A DNA stretch of 64,000 nt. It comes from AC-32 sp963821495 (GTDB lineage Bacteria; Actinomycetota; Thermoleophilia; Gaiellales; Gaiellaceae). The notes under the pieces are model-generated. The model was not told the origin of the DNA. It did no database searches and worked only from the letters and a program-made list of their open reading frames with translations. A program made the translations under genes and the position numbers. Below are positions 20,900-29,710 of the stretch, one piece after another. Where the stretch lies: the NCBI GenBank assembly GCA_963821495.1, contig CAWGEA010000003.1:1798001-1862000 (forward strand), in the 5' to 3' direction. Numbering within the stretch: the stretch's first letter is position 1; each line of letters starts with the position of its first letter.

Positions 20900-22705
20900 T
20901 CACGACGCGGCCTCCAGCGCTTCCTCCTCGTCGACCCGCGCCTCGACCGCATCCGCGAACTGCCGTTCGAGCAGGCCGTGTTCGTAGATGTCCCGGTAGA
21001 CCGAGCTCGTCTCGAGCAGCTCGTCGTGCGACCCGCGCGCAGCGATGCGGCCCTCGTCGAGGACGACGATCTCGTCCGCCAGCGCGATCGTCGAGAGCCG
21101 GTGGGCGATGATCAACGTGGTGCGGTTGCGCATCGCCTCGCGGAGGCCGACGCGGATCTTCGCCTCGGTGGTCGCGTCGACCGAGGCCGTCGCGTCGTCG
21201 AGGATCAAGATCCGCGGGTCGACGGCGAGCGCCCGCGCGATTGCGAGCCGCTGGCGCTGCCCGCCGGAGAGCGTGATGCCGCGCTCGCCGATCACCGTGT
21301 CGTAGCCGTCCGGCAGCTCGGCCACGAACTCATGCGCCTGCGCGAGCCGCGCAATCCGCTCGACCTCTGCGTCGCCGAGTCCGGGGGCGCCGAAGGTGAT
21401 GTTCTCGCGCACGCTGGCCGAGAAGAGGAAGGGCTCCTGCGAGATCACGCCGACCGCGCGGCGCAGCGACCTCAGCGTCACATCCCGGACGTCGACCCCG
21501 TCGAGCAGCACACGGCCGCCGATGACGTCGTAGAAGCGCGGCACGAGCGAGGTCAGCGTCGACTTCCCGGAGCCGGTCTGGCCGATCAGCGCGATCGTCC
21601 GGCCGGGCGCGACGACCACGTTCACGTCCTCGAGCACGGGCCGTCCCTCGAGGTACTCGAAGCGGACGTCCTCGAAGCGCAGCTCGCCGCCGCCCGGGGG
21701 CAGTTCGACGGCGCCCGGCCGCTCGGCGATCTCCTCGGGCTCGTCCATGATCTGGAAGATCCGCTCGCCGGAAGCAGTCGCGCGCTGCGCCTGGCCGATC
21801 CACATCCCGAGCGATCGGAGCGGCATCACGAGCATGCCGAGGTAGAGGTTGAAGGCGACGAAGCCGCCGACCGACAGCTCGCCGCTCGTCACCATCCGGG
21901 CGCCCACGAGCAGGACGGCGGCCTGCGCGAGCAGCGGCACCCAGGAGATGAACGGCACGTACGTGGCCCGCTGCCGGTTGGCCCGCAGCGTCTGCTGGAA
22001 GACGGCCTCGGAGCGCGCGTGGAACTTCGCCGACTCCTGCGGCTCCTGTGCGAACGACTTGACGACGTGGACGCCGACGATGTTCTCCTCCGCGACCGTC
22101 GCCACGTCGGCGAGCTTCTGCTGCACCTCCCGGAGCGTGGGGTGGGCGAGATGGCTGTAGCGATAGGCGAGGGCGACGAGCACCGGCGTGATCGCCAGCA
22201 CGATCAGCGCGAGCTTCCACTGGAAGACGAGCAGCACGATCGTCACCGAGAAGACCGTCAAGATGTTCTGGGAGAAGAAGATCAGGCCGTAGCCGAGGAA
22301 GAAACGAACGCCCTGCAGGTCGACGGTCGCACGCGACATCAGCTGGCCGGTCTGGTGTCGGTCGTAGAAGCCGAACGAGAGCCGTACGAGATGGTCGTAG
22401 AGGCCCTGGCGCATGTCCATCTCGACCTCGAGCGCCTGCTTGCCCGAGATCAACCGCCTCGCCGCCATCAGCGCGGCGCGCAGGACGCCCACCCCGGCGA
22501 CGAGACCGACGTATAGCCAGAGCTTCTGCTTGTCGTGCGCGGCGAGCGCGTTGTCGATCACTTGCTTCGTGATCCAGATCAGCGCGATCGCAGCGCCCTG
22601 CGACGCGGCGGCGAGCACGATCGAGACGGCGAGGGAGCCTTTGTAGGGGCGCAGGAACCCGAGTAGTCGGGCGAACGTTTGCCGGTAGCGAGGCGTGTCC
22701 TGCAC
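20900..22705 (-). CDS. ABC exporter half-transporter (degenerate Walker B subunit)
   Basis: 601 aa, six N-terminal transmembrane helices and a C-terminal ATPase. Walker A is GQTGSGKST, Q-loop ISQEPFLF, signature LSGGQRQRL, Walker B ILILDDATASVD, with Asp where the catalytic Glu is expected, and H-loop IAHRLST. The C-terminal tail is acidic. It pairs with the gene at 18922-20727. Start GTG at 22705 lies 6 nt after a minus-strand TAGATT (22717-22712) that overlaps the stop codon of the upstream uracil-DNA glycosylase gene, so it has its own leaderless promoter inside an operon-like run. The 172-bp gap to the next gene contains no recognisable feature. Confidence 0.9.
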   Translation of the reverse strand: MQDTPRYRQTFARLLGFLRPYKGSLAVSIVLAAASQGAAIALIWITKQVIDNALAAHDKQKLWLYVGLVAGVGVLRAALMAARRLISGKQALEVEMDMRQGLYDHLVRLSFGFYDRHQTGQLMSRATVDLQGVRFFLGYGLIFFSQNILTVFSVTIVLLVFQWKLALIVLAITPVLVALAYRYSHLAHPTLREVQQKLADVATVAEENIVGVHVVKSFAQEPQESAKFHARSEAVFQQTLRANRQRATYVPFISWVPLLAQAAVLLVGARMVTSGELSVGGFVAFNLYLGMLVMPLRSLGMWIGQAQRATASGERIFQIMDEPEEIAERPGAVELPPGGGELRFEDVRFEYLEGRPVLEDVNVVVAPGRTIALIGQTGSGKSTLTSLVPRFYDVIGGRVLLDGVDVRDVTLRSLRRAVGVISQEPFLFSASVRENITFGAPGLGDAEVERIARLAQAHEFVAELPDGYDTVIGERGITLSGGQRQRLAIARALAVDPRILILDDATASVDATTEAKIRVGLREAMRNRTTLIIAHRLSTIALADEIVVLDEGRIAARGSHDELLETSSVYRDIYEHGLLERQFADAVEARVDEEEALEAAS

Positions 22706-22714
22706 CCTCGAAAT

Positions 22715-23338
22715 CTAGCGTCCAAGCCGTTCGTGGCCGATCCGTGCGAGCTCGCCGCGGACGAGCTCGACAGCGGCCGCGACGCGGTTGCGATTGGCAG
22801 GGTCGTTCAGCCAGCCGCTCGCGCCGGAGGGGTGCGGGAGCGGAATCGCGACGACGCCGTCGTGCTCGAAGCGGCGGCCGACGCACTCGGTCACGCTCGT
22901 CAGCCCGAGCAGCCGGCGGACGGCGAGGCCGCCGACGGGGACGACCAGCCGGGGGCCGATGAGCGCGAGCTCCCACTCGCGCCAGAAGGCGCAGAGCTCC
23001 TGCTCACGCTGAGTCGGCGTGCGGTCGCCGCGGCCGCTTGGCGCCTTGCCCGGGTAGCAGCGCGTGACGGACGCGCAATAGAAGGTGGCGTAGAACGCGT
23101 CCTCCTCGAGCTCGAGCCAGCGCCTCAGCGTCCGCCCGGCGCGGCCGCGCCACGGACGCCGCTGCTCGCCCTCGACCGCTCCCGGCGCCTGGCCGAACAT
23201 GTACGCGCGCTGGCCCTCGTACGGCTGCACGATCGGGAGCGACTCGAGCGGGTAGCCGGCCTCGGCGCACGCGCGGCAGACACGGTTGTCGCGCTGGAGC
23301 GAGGCGAGGGAGCGGTAGCTCGAGCGGCGTCGGGTCAA
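22715..23338 (-). CDS. Uracil-DNA glycosylase, Fe-S family 4-like
   Basis: 207 aa. Removes uracil from DNA as the first step of base excision repair. Four Cys expected to bind [4Fe-4S] are visible: CRAC near residue 20, and C in SVTRCYPG and ELCAFW. Motif A is FGQAPGAVEG (family 4 has GEAPG), and the C-terminal active-site His is in LPHPSGASG. The TTG at 23338 is chosen because it overlaps the stop of the upstream methyltransferase gene as TTGA, the coupling pattern used across this window; the family-like sequence also begins here (SLASLQRDNRVC). The Glu-to-Gln change in motif A is a departure from archetypal UDGa and may alter activity. Confidence 0.83.
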   Translation of the reverse strand: MTRRRSSYRSLASLQRDNRVCRACAEAGYPLESLPIVQPYEGQRAYMFGQAPGAVEGEQRRPWRGRAGRTLRRWLELEEDAFYATFYCASVTRCYPGKAPSGRGDRTPTQREQELCAFWREWELALIGPRLVVPVGGLAVRRLLGLTSVTECVGRRFEHDGVVAIPLPHPSGASGWLNDPANRNRVAAAVELVRGELARIGHERLGR

Positions 23339-23922
23339 GAGCGGACGGCGACGAACCAGCGGCCGGCGAAGAGGGTCTCGCCGCCGCCGAGCTCGCGGGC
23401 CAGCGCGTCCGGCTCGAAGTACCGCTTGTAGACCTCCCAGCGCGAGCCGTCGTTGAGCACGCGCTCCTGGAGCTCCTCGGGCTCGACGTCGTGGCGAAGC
23501 GCGGAGTCCACCACGACGAGCTCGGGTGCGACTCGCCGCGCCTCGGCGAGGAAGCACGCGCACTGGCGCTCGTCGAGGTGCCCGTAGAAGTGGCCCGTGA
23601 AGACGCGCTCGAAGGCGCCGTCGTCGAACGGGAGCGAGAGCGCCTCGCCCCGGGCGAACGTCGCGCCGGGCGCCTCGCGGCGCGCTTCCTCGAGCATGCT
23701 TTCGCTCTGGTCGAGCCCGACGACCTCGCCGCGGAGGTGGCGCGTGAGGAAGCCGGTCCCGCAGGCGACGTCGAGCGTTCGCGCGGGCTCGAGCGACGCG
23801 ATTGCGCGGCAAACCGCCTCGACCTCGTCCTCCCAGCCGGGCCGGTCCCGCTCGGCGAAGAGGCCGGCTCCGCGCCACCAGTCGTCGTACTCCGGCGCCC
23901 GGCGGTCGTAGTAGGCCTTCAC
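23335..23922 (-). CDS. Class I SAM-dependent methyltransferase
   Basis: 195 aa, cytosolic. Opens VKAYYDRRAPEYDDWWRGAG, the usual lead-in for UbiE/SmtA-type enzymes. SAM motif I is LDVACGTGFLT, motif II VVGLDQSESMLEEA and the post-motif region LPFDDGAFERVFTGHFYGHL. Substrate unknown. Start GTG at 23922 lies 7 nt after a minus-strand TAGTCT element, and the gene diverges from ftcD with 18 bp between start codons. It is translationally coupled (TTGA) to the uracil-DNA glycosylase downstream; no functional link to repair is evident. Confidence 0.85.
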   Translation of the reverse strand: MKAYYDRRAPEYDDWWRGAGLFAERDRPGWEDEVEAVCRAIASLEPARTLDVACGTGFLTRHLRGEVVGLDQSESMLEEARREAPGATFARGEALSLPFDDGAFERVFTGHFYGHLDERQCACFLAEARRVAPELVVVDSALRHDVEPEELQERVLNDGSRWEVYKRYFEPDALARELGGGETLFAGRWFVAVRS

Positions 23923-23928
23923 CGTTCC

Positions 23929-23935
23929 TAGACTA
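23929..23935. promoter_or_regulatory. Overlapping divergent -10 elements (TAGACTA)
   Basis: TAGACT (23929-23934) is 6 nt before the ftcD GTG. On the other strand TAGTCT (23935-23930) is 7 nt before the methyltransferase GTG. This is the third instance of the arrangement seen at 674 and 3995. Promoter function is inferred. Confidence 0.55.
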
Positions 23936-23940
23936 CGCAC

Positions 23941-24822
23941 GTGGCGCGGCCGCTCGAGACCGTCCCGAACTTCTCGGAGGGACGCGACCGCGCGACGATC
24001 GACGCGCTCGCGGAGGCGCTCGGCTCGCGGGCTCGGCTGCTCGACGTCCACGCCGACGCAGACCACAACCGCTCGGTCTTCACGCTCGTGGGCTCGGGCG
24101 AGCAGCTCGTCGACGCGCTGCTCGCGGGGATCGCTCGTGCTCGCGAGCGGATCGACCTGCGGCGTCACGAGGGTGCGCACCCTCGGATCGGGGCGGCGGA
24201 CGTGGTGCCGCTGGTTCCGCTCGCGCCGGAGGACTCGGCCGCGGCGCGCGAGGCGGCGCTGGCGCTCGCGCGACGCGTCGGGGAGGAGCTCTCGCTGCCG
24301 GTGTTCCTCTACGGGGAGCTCGGCGGCGGGCGCGGGCCGGCGTTCTTCCGCCGCGGCGGCCCCGAGGAGCTGCAGCGGCGCGTGAACGCGGGAGAGGTGA
24401 CGTCCGACTTCGGCCCGGCGCGGCTGTCGGAGTCGGCCGGCGGCGTGCTCGTCGGTGTGCGCCGGCCGCTGATCGCGTTCAACGTCAACCTGCGCGGGCC
24501 GCTCGAGGCGGCGCGGGAGATCGCGGCGCTCGTGCGCGAGAGCGGCGGCGGCTTCCCGGGCGTGCGGGCGCTCGGGCTCGACCTTCCCTCTGCGGGGCTG
24601 GTGCAGGTGAGCATGAACGTCGAGGACTGGGAGGCGGCGGCGCTGCACGAGGTCGTCGCGCGGGTGGAGGAAGAGGCCGCCGCGCGCGGCGCGGAGGTCG
24701 TCGGCTCCGAGCTCGTCGGCCTGATGCCCGCGGGCGCGGCCGCGGCAGCGGCCGGCGCCATGCTGCGCATCGAAGGCTTCGACGCCTCGCGCGTGCTCGA
24801 GCTGCGGCTGCTCGATGACTGA
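23941..24822 (+). CDS. ftcD: Glutamate formimidoyltransferase
   Basis: 293 aa. Transfers the formimino group from N-formimino-L-glutamate to tetrahydrofolate, the last step in one route of histidine degradation. Characteristic segments are VPNFSEGRD at the N-terminus, DADHNRSVFTLVG, HEGAHPRIGAADVVP (catalytic His region), FLYGELG, and IAFNVNLRGPLEAAREIA. Only the transferase domain is present; the cyclodeaminase domain of the bifunctional enzyme is absent, so 5-formimino-THF must be processed by another gene. Start GTG at 23941 with a TAGACT -10 6 nt upstream. It heads the hut cluster but is separated from hutH by a 162-bp gap containing a strong leader hairpin. Confidence 0.92.
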   Translation: MARPLETVPNFSEGRDRATIDALAEALGSRARLLDVHADADHNRSVFTLVGSGEQLVDALLAGIARARERIDLRRHEGAHPRIGAADVVPLVPLAPEDSAAAREAALALARRVGEELSLPVFLYGELGGGRGPAFFRRGGPEELQRRVNAGEVTSDFGPARLSESAGGVLVGVRRPLIAFNVNLRGPLEAAREIAALVRESGGGFPGVRALGLDLPSAGLVQVSMNVEDWEAAALHEVVARVEEEAAARGAEVVGSELVGLMPAGAAAAAAGAMLRIEGFDASRVLELRLLDD

Positions 24823-24870
24823 TCGTTTCTGCCCGTGTCGGCCGTCACGCTTTCGCGACGAATCCGGCAC

Positions 24871-24949
24871 GGACACGCGCAGTTCTCCGCGATACGCTCG
24901 CCTCGGGGAGGAGGCCGGGCGAACCGTAGTTAGGGGCGGTTCGCCGGCC
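24871..24949 (+). promoter_or_regulatory. Promoter plus structured leader element upstream of hutH (copy 1)
   Basis: GGACAC (24871-24876) and TACGCT (24893-24898), 16 nt apart, fit -35/-10. They are followed by GGGGAGGAGGCCGGGCG (24905-24921) and a very stable stem, GGCCGGGCGAACCG (24913-24926) with CGGTTCGCCGGCC (24937-24949). The promoter and the GGGGAGGAGG block recur at 30559-30637. A second TACACT -10 at 24973-24978, 6 nt before the hutH GTG, could drive a leaderless form. Confidence 0.5.
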
Positions 24950-24984
24950 CGGGTGGCGCGGCAGGCGCGGGATACACTCGCCGC

Positions 24985-26523
24985 GTGATCGAGAGCAAGG
25001 CGCTGACCGGCGACGATCTCGCTCTGGGCGACGTCTGGGAGGTGGCACTCGCCGGTCGAACCGTCGCCCTTGCCGACTCGGCGCGAGAGCGTATGGCCGC
25101 GGCGCGCGAGATTGTCGAGCACGCCGCGCATGGGCGCGAGGAGCACACCTACGGCGTCAACACCGGTTTCGGCCGCTTCGTCTCGCGCTCGATCCCCGAG
25201 GAGCTGACGGAGGAGCTTCAGCTCCGGCTCCTGCGCAGCCACGCGTGCGGCGTCGGTGAGCCATACCCGGACGAGATCGTGCGGGCCGCCATGCTGCTCC
25301 GCGCGAACGCGCTCGCGAAGGGCTACTCGGGCGCGCGCGCCGAGACCGTCGAGCTGCTGGTCGAGTGTCTGAACCGCGGCGTCCTGCCGTTCGTGCCGAG
25401 CCGCGGCTCGGTGGGAGCCAGCGGCGATCTCGCGCCGCTCGCACATCTCGCCCTCCCGCTGATCGGCGAGGGCGAGGCGACGGTCGACGGACGCCGGTTG
25501 CCCGGCGGCGAGGCTCTGGCGGAGGTCGGGCTCGAGCCGGTGCGCCTGCAGGCGAAGGAGGGCCTCTCGCTGGTCAACGGCACGCAGTTCATGGCCGCCT
25601 TCGGCGCGCTCGGCGTCGTGCGGGCGCAACGCCTCGCGAAGACCGCGGACATCGCGTGCGCGCTGTCGCTCGAGGCGCTGCAGGGCTCGCGGACGAGCTT
25701 CTTGCCGCAGATCCACGCCCTCCGCCCGCTTCAGGGCCAGGCCGACTCGGCGGCGAACGTGCTCCAGCTGCTCGACGACTCCGCGATCAACGAGTCCCAC
25801 CGCTGGTGCGACAAGGTGCAGGACGCCTACTCGTTGCGCTGCGCCCCGCAGGTGCACGGCGCCTCGCGCGACCTGCTCGACTACGCGGCGCGGACAGTCG
25901 CCGTCGAGCTGAACGCCGCGACGGACAACCCGCTCGTGCTCGTCGAGGACGGGATGCTCGTCTCGAACGGGAACTTCCACGGGCAACCGCTGGCGTTCGC
26001 GCTCGACGCGCTGGCGATGGCGGTCTCGGAGCTCGCGAACATCGCCGAGCGGCGGGTCGAGCGGCTCGTCAACCCGAGCCTTTCCGGCGGCCTCCCGGCC
26101 TTCCTGACCAGCGACGGTGGGCTGAACTCCGGCTTCATGATCCCGCAGTACGTCGCGGCCTCGCTCGTGAGCGAGAACAAGGTGCTCGCGCATCCGGCGT
26201 CCGTCGACTCGATCCCGACGAGCGCAGGCCAGGAGGATCACGTCTCGATGGGGAACGCCTCCGGGCTGAAGGCCTGGCAGGTGCTGGCCAACGCCGAGCA
26301 CGTGCTCGCGATCGAGCTGCTCGCGGGCGCCCAGGGCGTCGAGTTTCTCGCCCCGCTGCAGCCCGGCTTGGGGGTGCGCGCGGCGCGCGAGTTCGTGCGG
26401 TCGCTGTCACCGCGGCTGCGCGATGACCGGCCCCTCGCAGGCGACATCGAGGCGGTCGCGGCGGCGGTTCGCGACGGCTCCCTGGTCGCCGCGGTCGAGG
26501 GGGAGGCGGGCGAGCTGCGGTGA
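24985..26523 (+). CDS. hutH: Histidine ammonia-lyase
   Basis: 512 aa. Converts L-histidine to urocanate and ammonia. The Ala-Ser-Gly triad that cyclises to the MIO prosthetic group is in GSVGASGDLAPLAHLAL at about residues 141-157. Other family segments are YGVNTGFGRF near the N-terminus, QDAYSLRCAPQVHG, NPLV...GNFHGQPLAFALD and SAGQEDHVSMG. GTG start at 24985. It is the first gene of a coupled hutH-(small protein)-hutU-hutI run. Regulation may involve the structured leader at 24871-24949; no HutC or HutP gene is nearby. Confidence 0.95.
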   Translation: MIESKALTGDDLALGDVWEVALAGRTVALADSARERMAAAREIVEHAAHGREEHTYGVNTGFGRFVSRSIPEELTEELQLRLLRSHACGVGEPYPDEIVRAAMLLRANALAKGYSGARAETVELLVECLNRGVLPFVPSRGSVGASGDLAPLAHLALPLIGEGEATVDGRRLPGGEALAEVGLEPVRLQAKEGLSLVNGTQFMAAFGALGVVRAQRLAKTADIACALSLEALQGSRTSFLPQIHALRPLQGQADSAANVLQLLDDSAINESHRWCDKVQDAYSLRCAPQVHGASRDLLDYAARTVAVELNAATDNPLVLVEDGMLVSNGNFHGQPLAFALDALAMAVSELANIAERRVERLVNPSLSGGLPAFLTSDGGLNSGFMIPQYVAASLVSENKVLAHPASVDSIPTSAGQEDHVSMGNASGLKAWQVLANAEHVLAIELLAGAQGVEFLAPLQPGLGVRAAREFVRSLSPRLRDDRPLAGDIEAVAAAVRDGSLVAAVEGEAGELR

Positions 26524-26750
26524 GCAGCAACGGCACCAATCCCGCGCGCCACCGCTCGAAGCGCCCGTACCGCGACAGCGCGCTCGCCTACGCGGGGCTG
26601 GGCGCCCTGGTGGCCCTGATCGCGTACGCGACTGGCAGCGGCCTGCTGAGATCGGTCTCCGGGGGGCTGGCCGCGTTCGCGCTCGCGACGGCGTACACGT
26701 GGTGGCGCATGCGTTCGCGGGAACGCAGCGCGGAGCGGCAGGGGCCGTGA
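26520..26750 (+). CDS. Small two-span membrane protein inside the hut operon
   Basis: 76 aa, start GTG at 26520 overlapping the hutH stop as GTGA; its own stop overlaps the hutU start as GTGA. It is therefore translationally coupled on both sides. The N-terminal 20 residues are basic and polar (NPARHRSKRPYRD). They are followed by two hydrophobic stretches (LAYAGLGALVALIAYATGSG and VSGGLAAFALATAYTWW) and a basic tail. No family recognised. The location hints at a role linked to histidine uptake or use, but the protein is too small to be a permease alone. Confidence 0.65.
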   Translation: MSSNGTNPARHRSKRPYRDSALAYAGLGALVALIAYATGSGLLRSVSGGLAAFALATAYTWWRMRSRERSAERQGP

Positions 26751-28459
26751 GCGCGACCCGTCCGGTCGACGCCGCCGTCGACGCCCTTTGCGGTGACCTC
26801 TCGGCGATCCGGGCGCCCCGCGGGACGCAGCTGCACGCGCGGTCGTGGTCGACCGAGGCGCCGCTGCGGATGCTGCTGAACAACCTCGACCCCGACGTCG
26901 CCGAACGGCCCGAGGAAATGATCGTCTACGGCGGCTCCGGGAAGGCCGCGCGGAGCCCCGAGGCGTTGAGGGCGCTGGTCCGCTCGCTGCTGACGCTCGG
27001 GGAGGACGAGACGCTCCTCGTCCAGAGCGGCAAGCCGGTCGGGGTCTTCCGCACGACGCCCGCCTCGCCGCGCGTGCTGATCGCGAACTCGATGCTCGTG
27101 CCGCGCTGGGCGACCTGGGACGAGTTTCGCCGGCTGGAGGCGCTCGGCCTGACGATGTTCGGCCAGATGACCGCCGGCAGCTGGATCTACATCGGCAGCC
27201 AGGGGATCCTGCAAGGCACGTACCAGACGTTCGTCTCGGCGGCGGAGAAGCACTTCGGCTCGGCCGACCTCGCCGGACGTACGATCCTCACTGCGGGCCT
27301 CGGCGGCATGGGCGGTGCGCAGCCGCTGGCGGCAACGCTCGCCGGCGCGGCGATCCTCTGCGTCGAGGTCGACCCCTCGCGGATCGAGCGGCGCCTCGAG
27401 ACGCGGTACCTCGACGAGGCGACCGAGTCGCTGGACGACGCGCTCACGCGCGTGCGCGCGGCGGCCGGAGAAGGGCGTCCGCTGTCGGTGGGGTTGCTCG
27501 GGAACGCCGCGGAGGTGGTGCCGGAGCTGGCACGGCGCGGCGAGGCGTTCGACCTCGTCACCGACCAGACCGCGGCGCACGACCCTCTCAACGGCTACAT
27601 CCCGGTCGGGCTGGACATCGCGGAGGCGGCTGCTCTGCGCAAGAGCGACCCGCAGGAGTACTTGCGCCGGGCCGGCGAGTCGATCGCGCGGCACGTCGAG
27701 GCGCTGCTCGAGTACGTCCGAGCCGGCAGCTACGTTTTCGATTATGGCAACAACCTTCGAGGGGAGGCGCTAGAGGCCGGGGTAGAGGAGGCGTTCGCAT
27801 ACCCGGGCTTCGTCCCGGCCTATATCCGCCCGCTGTTCTGCCGCGGCATCGGGCCCTTCAGGTGGGTCGCCCTCTCGGGTGATCCGGATGACATCGCCGT
27901 CATCGACCGCCGTCTCCTGGAGCTCTTCCCGGACGACGGTGCCCTCCAGCGCTGGCTTACGCTGGCGCCGGGTCGTGTCGCCTTCCAGGGCCTGCCCGCA
28001 CGCATCTGCTGGCTCGGGTACGGCGACCGCGCCCGCGCGGGCGTGGCGATCAACGAGCTCGTGCGCAGCGGCGAGGTGAAGGCGCCCGTCGTGATCGGTC
28101 GCGACCACCTCGACTCCGGCTCCGTCGCCTCTCCCTACCGCGAGACGGAGTCGATGCAGGACGGCTCCGACGCGATCGCGGACTGGCCGATACTCAACGC
28201 GCTCGTGAACGTGGCCGCCGGTGCGACCTGGGTCAGCGTCCATCACGGCGGCGGCGTCGGGATCGGCAACTCGATCCACGCGGGGATGGTCGTCGTCGCG
28301 GACGGCACCGACGAGATGGCCGAGCGGCTCGAGCGGGTGCTGACGTCGGATCCCGGGACCGGCGTGCTGCGGCACGCGGACGCGGGCTACGCCGAGGCGA
28401 TCGCGGCCGCCGAGGAGCACGGGCTCGAGGTGCCGCTGCCGCAGTCTCCCGGCGTATGA
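26747..28459 (+). CDS. hutU: Urocanate hydratase
   Basis: 570 aa. Converts urocanate to 4-imidazolone-5-propanoate using a tightly bound NAD+. Signature stretches are VYGGSGKAARSPEALRA near residue 60, FGQMTAGSWIYIGSQGILQG, TAGLGGMGGAQPLAATLAG (NAD-binding), DYGNNLRG, FCRGIGPFRWVALSGDP and HHGGGVGIGNSIHAGMVV with the conserved Cys in RPLFCRGIGP. Start GTG at 26747 (GTGA overlap with the small membrane protein; the upstream open frame is out of register with the family). Stop overlaps hutI as ATGA. Confidence 0.95.
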   Translation: MSATRPVDAAVDALCGDLSAIRAPRGTQLHARSWSTEAPLRMLLNNLDPDVAERPEEMIVYGGSGKAARSPEALRALVRSLLTLGEDETLLVQSGKPVGVFRTTPASPRVLIANSMLVPRWATWDEFRRLEALGLTMFGQMTAGSWIYIGSQGILQGTYQTFVSAAEKHFGSADLAGRTILTAGLGGMGGAQPLAATLAGAAILCVEVDPSRIERRLETRYLDEATESLDDALTRVRAAAGEGRPLSVGLLGNAAEVVPELARRGEAFDLVTDQTAAHDPLNGYIPVGLDIAEAAALRKSDPQEYLRRAGESIARHVEALLEYVRAGSYVFDYGNNLRGEALEAGVEEAFAYPGFVPAYIRPLFCRGIGPFRWVALSGDPDDIAVIDRRLLELFPDDGALQRWLTLAPGRVAFQGLPARICWLGYGDRARAGVAINELVRSGEVKAPVVIGRDHLDSGSVASPYRETESMQDGSDAIADWPILNALVNVAAGATWVSVHHGGGVGIGNSIHAGMVVVADGTDEMAERLERVLTSDPGTGVLRHADAGYAEAIAAAEEHGLEVPLPQSPGV

Positions 28460-29694
28460 CCGGGAGCGGCGAGGCCGGCAGGCTGCTCGTCCGCGACCTC
28501 GCCCAGCTGGCGACGCCGCCGGCCTCGGTGACGGCTCCGCTGCGCGGCGAGGCGCTCGGGCAGGTCGACGTGGTCGAGCGCGCGTACGTCCTCTGCGAAG
28601 GGGGGCGGGTCGTGGCGAGCGGCCCGATGACGCAGCTCGGCCCGCTCGACGGCGACCTGGACGAGTTCGACGGTTCCGGCCTCTGCGCCGTCCCGGGCCT
28701 GGTCGACTGCCACACGCACCCATGCTTTCTCGGCGACCGCGTGGAGGAGTTCGCGCTCCGCACGGGGGGAGCGTCGTACGAGGAGCTCCATGCGGCGGGC
28801 GGCGGAATCCTTTCGACGGTGCGCGCGACGCGCTCCGGCGACGAGGCCGAGCTGCACGCTGTCGTCGAACGGCATCGCGGCTGGATGCTCCGCGCCGGCA
28901 CGACGACCTTCGAGGGCAAGTCCGGCTACGGGCTCGATCGTGAAACCGAGCTCACGTCGCTTCGTGCGGTCGCGGTTGCGGGCGGTGTCCCGACCTGGCT
29001 CGGTGCCCACGCAGTGCCACCGGAGTTCGACGCCGCCGACGCCTACCTCGACTTCGCGCTCGCGGAGGTCCTGCCCGACGCCGCTCGTCTGGCGGATGCC
29101 GCCGACGTGTTCATCGAAGAGGGTGCGTTCAGCGTCGAGCAGGCGCGGCGGTACCTCGAGGCGTGCCGCGACGCCGGCCTCGCGCTGCGCTTGCACGGCG
29201 ACCAGTTCAACGAGCTCGGCGCCGTCGGGCTCGCGATCGAGCTGCGGGCGCGGTCGGTCGACCACCTCGAGGCGACGCGGGAGGCGGGGGTACGGGCCCT
29301 CGCCGGGAGCGACGTCGTCGGCGTCCTGCTGCCTGCGAGCGCGCTCTTCCTCGACCGCCCGATGCCGCCGGCGCGCGCGCTCGTCGACGCAGGCGCCGCG
29401 ATCGCACTGGCCACGGACTTCAACCCGGGCAGCGCGTTCTGCGAGAGCCTGCCGCTCGTCTGCTCGGTTGCGTGCACGCAGCTCCACCTCTCGCCCGCGG
29501 AAGCTCTCACCGCCTGCACCGTCAACGCCGCGCACGTGCTCGGACGCGCCGGCCGTTGCGGGCGAATCGCGCCTGGCTTCGACGCCGACCTCGTCCTCCT
29601 CGACGCCCCCGACTGGCGCCATCTGGCGTACCACCTCGGCGGTGACTCGATCGCGGCCGTGATCCAGCGCGGGCGCGTCGCGTGGACGCGCTGA
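28456..29694 (+). CDS. hutI: Imidazolonepropionase
   Basis: 412 aa amidohydrolase that opens the imidazolone ring to N-formimino-L-glutamate, the substrate of FtcD. The metal-binding HTHP motif is in LVDCHTHPCFLGDR at about residues 84-92. Further family elements are TTTFEGKSGYGLD, a His in RLHGDQFNE, VDHLEATREAG and ATDFNPGSAFCESLP (metal Asp). ATG start at 28456 overlaps the hutU stop. With hutH, hutU and ftcD it gives a complete His-to-Glu pathway via formiminoglutamate; no hutF/hutG branch genes are present. Confidence 0.95.
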   Translation: MTGSGEAGRLLVRDLAQLATPPASVTAPLRGEALGQVDVVERAYVLCEGGRVVASGPMTQLGPLDGDLDEFDGSGLCAVPGLVDCHTHPCFLGDRVEEFALRTGGASYEELHAAGGGILSTVRATRSGDEAELHAVVERHRGWMLRAGTTTFEGKSGYGLDRETELTSLRAVAVAGGVPTWLGAHAVPPEFDAADAYLDFALAEVLPDAARLADAADVFIEEGAFSVEQARRYLEACRDAGLALRLHGDQFNELGAVGLAIELRARSVDHLEATREAGVRALAGSDVVGVLLPASALFLDRPMPPARALVDAGAAIALATDFNPGSAFCESLPLVCSVACTQLHLSPAEALTACTVNAAHVLGRAGRCGRIAPGFDADLVLLDAPDWRHLAYHLGGDSIAAVIQRGRVAWTR

Positions 29695-29710
29695 GGCTAG
29701 GCTTTCGGCG

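Noticed and set aside
22979..23271. Alternative small frames inside the uracil-DNA glycosylase and methyltransferase region
   Set aside because: They are shadow frames of genes with clear motifs and have biased Arg/Ala content typical of GC-rich antisense frames.
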